Of a DNA stretch of 64,000 bases, positions 20,281 to 26,972 are shown piece by piece. The notes beneath the pieces were generated by a model that saw nothing but the letters and a program-made list of their open reading frames with translations, had not been told where the DNA came from and ran no database searches. Both the position numbers and the translations under genes were made by a program. The stretch's first letter is position 1. Each line of letters begins with the position of its first letter. This DNA comes from Acidobacteriota bacterium (GTDB lineage: Bacteria > Acidobacteriota > Terriglobia > Terriglobales > Acidobacteriaceae): the NCBI GenBank assembly GCA_013289765.1, contig JABCZI010000003.1, forward strand, positions 1 to 64,000, in the 5' to 3' direction.

Positions 20281-20379
20281 AGGCTTGGCAAGAGCTAGAT
20301 TTATACATGGATGCGTTCGCAGGAAGCAACCTAGCGCGTCCCTCAGGGACTAAAGCCCTCGTCTTTACTGGCTCTGGGC

Positions 20380-20399
20380 GGCACGACTGAAGTCGTGCC
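20380..20399. repeat. REP-like palindromic hairpin
   Basis: GGCACGACT and AGTCGTGCC form a perfect 9-bp stem around GA. The flanking text (CCCTCAGGGACTAAAGCCC upstream, CTTCC downstream) matches a type of intergenic repeat remembered from acidobacterial genomes. It lies in the 5' region upstream of the S9 peptidase and downstream of the radical SAM gene. Confidence 0.55.
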
Positions 20400-20432
20400 C
20401 TTCCCTGGGCCATTTCCTGAACGGATCAATTT

Positions 20433-20474
20433 TACCGGGCCATTTTTACCGGGCCATTTTGCCGGGACATTTAT
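20433..20474. repeat. Three tandem 14-mers
   Basis: TACCGGGCCATTTT occurs at 20433-20446 and 20447-20460, followed by the diverged copy GCCGGGACATTTAT at 20461-20474. A further partial copy (CTGGGCCATTT) lies at about 20405-20415. It is adjacent to the REP-like hairpin and just beyond the stop of the radical SAM gene. Confidence 0.7.
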
Positions 20475-20484
20475 AGAAGCATCT

Positions 20485-21633
20485 CTAAAACGTTCGCGGT
20501 TCAGCGATCGCAAATAAATGAGACTGTTTGCGCGGGGCAAAAGGGTGGGAGGCGATCTGGCCTTCGAAATGAGTTGACCAGCGACCGGGGATTGTGGAGG
20601 CGCAGCGGGGACAATGGCCGTCCGCGGTGAGGCGGTAGTTTTTGATCAGGTAGCCGTAGCGTTCGATTAAAGCTTCATCGCACTGCGGGCAGCGCGTGTC
20701 TTCCCACTCGCCGACTCTGCCCGGAAGATTGCCGGCATAGATGTACCGCAGTCCGGCGGCGCGGCCGATTTCGACCGCGCGCAGTAAGTCGTCAGAGCGC
20801 GTGTCGCGCGCGACATCGTTTTGCATTTTGTAATCGCCGTGAAAGGCGGTAACGTGCCAGGGAATGTCGGGAGAGATTCCGGCGAGAAATTCTGTCATGC
20901 GGCGCAATTCATCGGGAGAATCGTTGAAGCCGGGGATGAGGAGCGTGACGATCTCCAGCCACAGTCCCATGGCGTAGATGCGGCGGATGCTGTCGAGAAT
21001 GGGACCGATGCGGCCTCCCAGTTCGTGGTAGCGATGATCGTCAAAGCTTTTGAGATCGACTTTATACAGATCGAGCCAGGGGCGGAGAAATTCCAAAACC
21101 TGCGGAGTGCCATTGCCGTTCGAAACAAAGCCGGTGATGAGTCCGGCAGCCTTGGCTTCTTTGAAAACGGCGACGGCCCATTCGCTGGTGATGAGCGGCT
21201 CGTTGTAGGTGCTGACTAAGATTTTTGCGCCCTGGGCGATTGCGTCGCGCACCAGATGCTCGGGCGAGGCTGGCTGCGGAGGCGAGACGGCGCTGGGATC
21301 GCGAAGAGCTTGCGAGGTCACCCAATTTTGACAGTAGGAACAATGAAGATCGCATCCCATCATGCCGAAGCTATAGGCGAGGGCTCCGGGGTAGGCGTGA
21401 AAAAATGGCTTCTTCTCGACGGGATCACACTGAGTTCCGGCAGTGTATCCCCAAGGGACGTAGAGTGTGCCGCCGCGGTTGTAGCGGACCTTGCAGACTC
21501 CGGGCTGACCGTCGGGAATGGGGCAGCAGTGTCCGCAGGCAAAGCAGCGCAAACGATTATTTTCGAGCTTTTCGTAAAGACGGGAATCGGCCTCGCGGAC
21601 TCGCTCGTCAAGAATGGTGCGCAGGGTGGACAT
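20485..21633 (-). CDS. amrS: AmmeMemoRadiSam-system radical SAM enzyme
   Basis: The iron-sulfur motif C94-x3-C98-x2-C101 (GCDLHCSYCQNW) binds the SAM cluster. A cysteine-rich N-terminus (C30, C33, C36, C37, C47) and the order ACGHCCPIPDGQPGVCKVR identify the AmrS group (formerly annotated as pyruvate-formate-lyase-activating-like). A C-terminal rubredoxin-type CPQC ... CPRC pair is also visible. The partner genes for Memo and AMMECR1 domains are not next to it. The ATG at 21633 is preferred over an in-frame GTG at 21705 because the family motif LDERVREADSRLYE begins soon after it. Confidence 0.9.
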   Translation of the reverse strand: MSTLRTILDERVREADSRLYEKLENNRLRCFACGHCCPIPDGQPGVCKVRYNRGGTLYVPWGYTAGTQCDPVEKKPFFHAYPGALAYSFGMMGCDLHCSYCQNWVTSQALRDPSAVSPPQPASPEHLVRDAIAQGAKILVSTYNEPLITSEWAVAVFKEAKAAGLITGFVSNGNGTPQVLEFLRPWLDLYKVDLKSFDDHRYHELGGRIGPILDSIRRIYAMGLWLEIVTLLIPGFNDSPDELRRMTEFLAGISPDIPWHVTAFHGDYKMQNDVARDTRSDDLLRAVEIGRAAGLRYIYAGNLPGRVGEWEDTRCPQCDEALIERYGYLIKNYRLTADGHCPRCASTIPGRWSTHFEGQIASHPFAPRKQSHLFAIAEPRTF

Positions 21634-21701
21634 AACGGAGTGTGTTTCTATTTTACGCTGGTGCGGACTTTCGCCGGATGGCGGAAGCCGGGAGCCAGTG
21701 G

Positions 21702-23348
21702 TCACCGGCCGGGCTTGGGCTTTTCGCGGGACTCATGCTGCAGGTACCAGATCTCCGCCTGCTGCTCGATGGCGGCGGCTTGGGAGCGGGTCATGCCGTT
21801 GGCCAGGACTTTGGCGAGATCCTTGCCGCCTTCCTGCCCTCCGGCGCGCGCCAGCACCGCCCAGAAATAGGCCTTGTTGGCATCTTTCGGAACGCCGTGG
21901 CCACCCCAATAAAGCAGGCCCAATTTGTATTGGGCTGGCACGCTGCCATCCTCGGCGGCCTTCGTAAACCAATGAGCGGCTTGAATTTCATCCTGCTGGA
22001 CTGCTTGTTTTTGGTCGCCCTGCGCGTACAGGATCCCGATAGCATTTTCAGCCGCAGAGTTGCCATGCTTCGCCAGTTCCTGCAATTGCGAGAGATTGGC
22101 GATATCGACTGACGATGTCTGAGAAAGAAGCTGTGAAGTTTCGACGGGAACCTTCGATGAAGCTAAAACCGTTTGCTCTCCACTGCGCTCGCGGGCCTGG
22201 AGGTTTTCCTGAATCCACGGGGCAAACATGAAACCGAGGACAAGTGCGATGGTAGCGGCCGCGCAGTAGAGCAAATACAGATGGGTGCGAGGCAGATGGA
22301 CGCCGCCAACTTGATCCTCATGGCCGAAGGTATTTTTCTCAGCTTCAAGCTGCGGCTCGGCAGCGAAAAGAATGCTTCCGGGCATTGAAGAGAAGGGTTT
22401 TGCAGCACCTGAGGGCGGAGTGGAGGAATCGCTTGAGCGTGGGGTGCGATTAACAGCGGCAAGAATCGTCTCCGCAAAACGTTGCAACGTGGTGCTGTGG
22501 CTTTCGCCAAAGGCGTTGGGTAGCGCGGAAAATACCTCAATCAACCCGATCGCCTTTTCGCTCGTGCCTACAGGCACGGCGATTATGGAACGGATGCCCA
22601 GAGCGCGACAGCTCTCGCGATCCACCAAGTCGTCGGTGTCAGTGTCATCGCAGCGCAAGGTCCGCCGCGTCCGCACGCATTCACCGGAAAAGCCTGAGCC
22701 GACTTGCAGCATTGCGCCCACGGGCGGGGCGCTAGTCCCAGCGCTTGCCCTGCAAGTCATTACGCCGGCGTCGTCCCCCCCCAGGGCAATTGCCGCGCCA
22801 GAAGCGCGAAGCAGAGAATGCGAGCGTAGAACGAGCAGAGAAAGAACCGCCTCAAGATCCGTTCCCAGCGACTCGGCTTCTCTTTGAACTGCGGAAACGG
22901 CGGTGAGCGTGTCGGAATAGTTTGCCCGGAACACGGAGGGCTCCGGTTTCGTCAAAGGCATCGAAGACGAGGCAGCGTTGGCAGCGCCCGCCATCGCATT
23001 GAGAAACAGCCACTGCCGCAAACGTTGGCGCATAGGATCGGCCAGCGCTGGAAATCCCAAGCCGACCCGCCCGGCCGCATCTGACCAGACTACGCGTGCG
23101 CTGGCGGAAATCTGATCGTTCGATTCCGCGAGGTCCAGGCATAGTTCAACCTCCCGGTTGATTTCCATCGGGGCTGGGCACTGCACCGCGACACCGTCTT
23201 CGCTGATGTCCAACACCTCATAGAGATCGAGCATTTCGTCTCTGGAGGCGCCGCCAAAAGTTGCGTAGGCGGGCGCGTGAACTTTCTGGCGCACACTTCG
23301 ACGGCGATTGGAAAGGGTGCTTCGAGGCGACTGGACGATGGCAGACAT
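21702..23348 (-). CDS. PilZ-GAF-TM-Sel1 protein, copy 1
   Basis: 548 residues. Domains in order: PilZ (about 14-115; RRSVR and DISEDG both present), GAF (about 165-302; C224 in SGEC, C233 in RCDDTD, C247 in SCRALG), one transmembrane helix (357-378) and Sel1-like repeats (about 425-515, with SAAENAIGILYAQG, PAQYKLGLLYWGG and KAYFWAVLARAGG). The likely layout is PilZ-GAF in the cytoplasm and Sel1 outside the membrane. The start is set by comparison with copy 2 at 26973-28577: the two align from MSA onward, while a more upstream in-frame ATG is out of frame in the other copy. Role unknown; a c-di-GMP-responsive scaffold is an inference. Confidence 0.88.
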   Translation of the reverse strand: MSAIVQSPRSTLSNRRRSVRQKVHAPAYATFGGASRDEMLDLYEVLDISEDGVAVQCPAPMEINREVELCLDLAESNDQISASARVVWSDAAGRVGLGFPALADPMRQRLRQWLFLNAMAGAANAASSSMPLTKPEPSVFRANYSDTLTAVSAVQREAESLGTDLEAVLSLLVLRSHSLLRASGAAIALGGDDAGVMTCRASAGTSAPPVGAMLQVGSGFSGECVRTRRTLRCDDTDTDDLVDRESCRALGIRSIIAVPVGTSEKAIGLIEVFSALPNAFGESHSTTLQRFAETILAAVNRTPRSSDSSTPPSGAAKPFSSMPGSILFAAEPQLEAEKNTFGHEDQVGGVHLPRTHLYLLYCAAATIALVLGFMFAPWIQENLQARERSGEQTVLASSKVPVETSQLLSQTSSVDIANLSQLQELAKHGNSAAENAIGILYAQGDQKQAVQQDEIQAAHWFTKAAEDGSVPAQYKLGLLYWGGHGVPKDANKAYFWAVLARAGGQEGGKDLAKVLANGMTRSQAAAIEQQAEIWYLQHESREKPKPGR

Positions 23349-23528
23349 GGGGGAGCCCGGGATCGAAGTCTTGTACATATTACCCTGAGTTCGTAATAAA
23401 CCAGCACGAAGAAATAACTCGAATGGTCCTGCGAAGGCATCCCACAGCCAGAGCTGATGCAACCCTGCCAGTTGCAAACCTAATCTAATCCCCAAGCTTA
23501 ACTCCGCGAAGGCTTTAGGGATAAATTC

Positions 23529-24014
23529 ATGGTCGAGCAGCGTGGGAACTCTATCCACTTGAAAATGCTGGTGATGGCCGCGGCGTTGATAATCGGCGCC
23601 GCTACAACGCCGGCTTGGGCTTCCCTGGGCGGGGATACGGCCTCGGTGCAAGCGGACCAAATTCACCTTCAAGGTCGCCGGACCATGACGGCTGCCGAAT
23701 CCTATACCGTACACGAGATTCAAGGGACATCCGGCACTGTGGTGAGGGAATACGTGTCATCCGATGGAAAGGTGTTTGGCATCGCATGGCAGGGGCCCTG
23801 GGTACCTGACATGCGGCAACTTCTTGGAAGTTATTTCGACCAGTATGCTCGGGCAAACCAAGCGAAGACGGGAGCGCGAATTCGGCGCGGGCCGGTGCTG
23901 ATTAACGAGCCGGGACTGGTTGTACAAATTGGCGGACACCCGCGTGCGTTCGCGGGTAGGGCCTACGTTCCGGGAATGCTGCCATCGGGCGTGCGTGCCG
24001 AGAGTATCCAATGA
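23529..24014 (+). CDS. DUF2844 family secreted protein
   Basis: 161 residues with a signal peptide (KMLVMAAALIIGAATTPAWA). The mature protein begins SLGGDTASVQADQ, and the core (YTVHEIQGTSGTVVREYVS, then GIAWQGPWVPDMRQLLGSYF) fits DUF2844. The family has no known function and is typically encoded directly before a DUF3443 gene, as here, where the stop and the next start overlap (ATGA, 24011-24014). Translational coupling implies that the two exported proteins work together. Confidence 0.85.
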   Translation: MVEQRGNSIHLKMLVMAAALIIGAATTPAWASLGGDTASVQADQIHLQGRRTMTAAESYTVHEIQGTSGTVVREYVSSDGKVFGIAWQGPWVPDMRQLLGSYFDQYARANQAKTGARIRRGPVLINEPGLVVQIGGHPRAFAGRAYVPGMLPSGVRAESIQ

Positions 24015-25267
24015 GAACATTCCGAGCAGTTTGTACTGCAGTCATCGGATTGGCGGGCGCGTTTTCAATCGGTTGCGGTGGTGGCAGCAGCTCTTCCACC
24101 AAGACCAATCTGATCGCGACGACGGGGCAAAACGTCGCGCCCATTGTCGTGAATTCCGGACCGGCGAACAATTACGCGAATGGGGCTTTCACCAGCGTGA
24201 CAGTGTGCATTCCGGGGACTTCAACCTGTCAGACCGTCGACGGCATGTTGGTCGACACGGGTTCTTCCGGCTTGAGAATTGTGTCGTCGGTGCTAACGAT
24301 TGCCTTGCCGCAGCAGAAAGCGCAAAGCGGCAATCCCGTGGCTGAGTGTTTGCAGTTCCTGGGTTCTTACACATGGGGGCCGGTGCAAACAGCAGACGTT
24401 CAGATTGGCGGGGAGAAGGCTGCATCGACACTGATTCAGGTGCTCAGCGATACAGAGTTTTCGGCTCCGGCTGCCTGTTCGAACGGATTTCCCTCGGCGA
24501 ATACTGTTGCCAACCTGGGAGCAAACGGTATTCTCGGCGTCGGTCCTGCGGCGCAGGACTGTGGCACTTATTGCGAGCAGGTGCAGACCGCTAATTTTAA
24601 TCCCTACTATGAATGCAGCTCATCCACGAGCTGCCAACCCGTGGCCGAGACCTTGGCGCAGCAGGTTATCAACCCTGTAGCATTATTTCCGGCAGACAAT
24701 AATGGAGTCGTTATTGAGTTGCCGGCGGTTTCGGGATCGGCAGCGACGCTGACCGGGTCACTGGTTTTCGGTATCGGAACGCAATCGAATAATGCGTTGG
24801 GCAGCGCCACGATTTTTGGGATCGATCCTAGCTCATTATCGTTCACCACCAGTTACCAAGGCACGCCCTACCACGGCAGCTTCATTGACAGTGGATCGAA
24901 TGGTTACTTCATTCTTGATAGCGGTATTGTGCCTTCACTGCCGGATTGCCCGAATACACCGACGGACTCGGTGGCGGCGGGATTCTATTGCCCGACAAGT
25001 ACGCAGACGTTTTCCGCGATAAATCAGGGAACGAATGGGGCCAGCGGAACGGTGAATTTCGGCATCGCGAATGCCGAAACTTTGTTCACCAGCACAACCG
25101 ATACGGTATTCAGCGAACTCGGAGGTCCGTCCATTCTTGGTTCTGGCTCGAACACGGTTCTACCGTACTTTGACTGGGGACTTCCCTTCTTCTACGGGCG
25201 CAACGTGTACACGGCCATTGAAAATGTGAGTACACCGGGCGGGAACGGGCCGTACTGGGCTTACTAG
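24011..25267 (+). CDS. DUF3443 family lipoprotein with pepsin-like Asp motifs
   Basis: 418 residues. The N-terminus (GAFSIGCGGGSSSS) reads as a lipoprotein signal with C22 lipidated. The mature part has LVDTGSSGLRI (D82) and, in the second half, FIDSGSNGYFI (D293), the spacing and context of the two catalytic aspartates in bilobed pepsin-type proteases. NGILGVGPA also recalls the pepsin GILGLG segment. Several cysteine pairs (C66/C73, C184/C188, C202/C208) suggest disulfides. DUF3443 is uncharacterised, and the aspartic-peptidase fold is an inference from these motifs. Confidence 0.85.
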   Translation: MRTFRAVCTAVIGLAGAFSIGCGGGSSSSTKTNLIATTGQNVAPIVVNSGPANNYANGAFTSVTVCIPGTSTCQTVDGMLVDTGSSGLRIVSSVLTIALPQQKAQSGNPVAECLQFLGSYTWGPVQTADVQIGGEKAASTLIQVLSDTEFSAPAACSNGFPSANTVANLGANGILGVGPAAQDCGTYCEQVQTANFNPYYECSSSTSCQPVAETLAQQVINPVALFPADNNGVVIELPAVSGSAATLTGSLVFGIGTQSNNALGSATIFGIDPSSLSFTTSYQGTPYHGSFIDSGSNGYFILDSGIVPSLPDCPNTPTDSVAAGFYCPTSTQTFSAINQGTNGASGTVNFGIANAETLFTSTTDTVFSELGGPSILGSGSNTVLPYFDWGLPFFYGRNVYTAIENVSTPGGNGPYWAY

Positions 25268-25308
25268 GGGTTCGGGTTGGGAATTCTCGGCAGCCTTTCG
25301 ATCCAACT

Positions 25309-26166
25309 TCAACCAGCCAGCCGCGATAAGTTCGCAGTATGCAGACTCGAAATGCGGGAGATGGCTGCAACCATCATGCTCGAGAGAAGCTGCATGGTCG
25401 CGACATCGCGTTCGTCGAATGCGCTGGGAGAAGACGACAACACCTCAAACACGCCGAGCGTTCGGCGATAGTAGCGCAAGGGCGAAACCAGAATCGAGCG
25501 AACGCCGAGACGGCGGCAGCTAGCCAGATCCACGCGCGGATTGCGCTCGGCATCATGGCACAACATGACTTCGCCGGTGCGCACAGCTTCCGCAGAAATT
25601 CCGGCGTCAGTTTGCAGGCGCACGCCGAGGTCGGGAGCGGTGCGGCCGGCTCGCGCGCGGCATACAATTTCGTCTCCGGCGCGCAGAGCGATGGCCGCTC
25701 CGGTTGCCCCGGTGAGGTGCTGGGCGCGTTCAGTGATAGCGCTGATCGCGGGTTCAAGATTCAATTCGGCGGTGTGAATATGAACTTCTTCTCCCACATG
25801 CACGGCGCGAAATCCGGAAGCGGGGTGCGCGGCGTTCGCCACGCGAAGCTGGCTGCGTAGAGCAGGGGTTGGTACTCGAGCGTGATGATCGGCCATATTC
25901 CGAACTTGAGGGTCGGGAACGGAGCGGAGCAAGTCGCGGACGAGAAGGTCGAGTTCAGAATCGGTAATGAGATGAGCGGTTTGTTGCTGCCGCAGTGAGC
26001 CACCTAGCACGCGCGAGAGACTGAGAAGGGACTGATTTCCGCAAGCCAGGCAGTAGGGCCGGCTGTTATTGCTAATCAGTTCGCACTGAACGCAGAACGT
26101 GGCTGACTGGAGCGGAACGAAGTTAAGTTCTTTGAAAGAGTCGCCATAAACCGTCTCACGAAACAT
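25309..26166 (-). CDS. Zinc-ribbon-like plus GAF domain protein
   Basis: 285 residues. Two CxxC pairs near the N-terminus (C25/C28 and C39/C42) suggest a zinc ribbon. The C-terminal GAF domain (about 135-275) is of the same subfamily as in the amidase and PilZ-GAF-Sel1 proteins: it keeps the cysteines of LCHDAE (C203) and SCRRLG (C217) and the GVRSILVSP strand, but not the SGEC cysteine, which is Ala here. There is no transmembrane helix or output domain, so it may be a soluble sensor or adaptor. It is convergent with the DUF3443 gene. Confidence 0.82.
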   Translation of the reverse strand: MFRETVYGDSFKELNFVPLQSATFCVQCELISNNSRPYCLACGNQSLLSLSRVLGGSLRQQQTAHLITDSELDLLVRDLLRSVPDPQVRNMADHHARVPTPALRSQLRVANAAHPASGFRAVHVGEEVHIHTAELNLEPAISAITERAQHLTGATGAAIALRAGDEIVCRARAGRTAPDLGVRLQTDAGISAEAVRTGEVMLCHDAERNPRVDLASCRRLGVRSILVSPLRYYRRTLGVFEVLSSSPSAFDERDVATMQLLSSMMVAAISRISSLHTANLSRLAG

Positions 26167-26369
26167 GAATGCGTGTCCTCACCGATAACAAGAGAAGATT
26201 AAGGTAAACAGGGTTGGGGCGGGTTAGACAGTGTCCGCAGTGGTTCGGCATGTGGAAAAGTCCCGAGAGGCGACTGGGAGCGACTCGGCAGGCGGCGCCA
26301 GGCGATTGCGCTTCTCGATGTGCGCAGGAATTTGCAACGTTTCTGTTTAGCCCGTGGTTTCTGCGGTTG

Positions 26370-26418
26370 GGCTATTGCTAAAAGGCTATTGCTAGAAGAA
26401 AGAGCGCCGAGTTAAAAT
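26370..26418 (+). promoter_or_regulatory. Predicted promoter with overlapping direct repeats, upstream of pqqA
   Basis: GGCTATTGCTA is repeated at 26370-26380 and 26384-26394. The second copy contains a -35-like TTGCTA (26389-26394), followed after 18 bases by TAAAAT (26413-26418). The predicted start of transcription is about 43 bases before the pqqA ATG. Direct repeats over a -35 box suggest a regulator-binding site. The rest of 26167-26467 shows no gene. Confidence 0.4.
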
Positions 26419-26467
26419 GAAGTTACGTTCGAAGCAGCAAAAGCCTTGAACGACTGGAGATAAAGCA

Positions 26468-26545
26468 ATGCAGTGGACCGCACCGGCCTTCGAAGAAGTT
26501 TGCCTGAATTGTGAGATTAACTCTTACGTCAACGCGAAACTGTAA
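26468..26545 (+). CDS. pqqA: PQQ precursor peptide PqqA (orphan)
   Basis: A 25-codon gene with a well-placed ribosome site (GGAG, eight bases upstream of ATG). The peptide begins MQWTAPAFEEVC and ends CEINSYVNAKL. It aligns with known PqqA peptides over the MxWxxPxxxEVC start and, most tellingly, has Glu16 and Tyr20 separated by three residues, the pair that PqqE cross-links to make pyrroloquinoline quinone. No pqqB, C, D or E lies in the window, so maturation enzymes would have to be encoded elsewhere. It is too short for most gene finders. Confidence 0.82.
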   Translation: MQWTAPAFEEVCLNCEINSYVNAKL

Positions 26546-26972
26546 CCGTTAGCCCTCCCTTTTTTCATCCTTCGAAAGGTTACCCTGTTCGGCATGCCAG
26601 GGAGCATACGGGGTCAAATCACGCTAGATTTCGGGCATAAAAGATACATCCGGGACTGTTTTGGGCTATCGAAGACGTTAATTAGCCTTGGCTTCTAAAA
26701 ACTGCGTACGGTGCCCCCTCCGGGATTCGTTCCCTCGTCGGTAGACTTTTATGGCGCCAACCACAACAACGTTGTGCAAGCTGCGATCCTGCGCACCTTG
26801 TTGAATTCTCTTCCCCCCACCTCACATATGATCTGCGAGCCGCCCTGCACCGTCTAAATTAGTTCCTGAATGAGAAATAGTAGTGCACACTTTTTTAATG
26901 TCGCGAACGTCGCGCAAGCTAGGCACAGTGCCCCTGACTCTGCTTTAAACGCTTCGGGGGATTTGGGCTTCT
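26546..26972. other. Gene-poor stretch after pqqA
   Basis: Apart from the transferase fragment at 26678-26810 no coding sequence is supported. A C/T-rich run (CCCTCCCTTTTTTCATCC) follows pqqA at about 26551 and could be part of a terminator, but no strong stem was found. Confidence 0.4.
26678..26810 (-). pseudogene. Decayed 3' fragment of a WecA-like transferase gene
   Basis: Read on the minus strand, the segment gives VVGAIKVYR followed by TQFLEAKAN and a stop at 26678. This matches WLGAIKIYR and TQFLEAEAS at the end of the intact transferase encoded at 28928-30487, with the roughly 45 intervening residues mostly deleted. DNA identity is clear over GCTTCTAAAAACTGCGTAC. It shows that a second copy of that gene, or its C-terminal part, once lay here. 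Confidence 0.65.
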
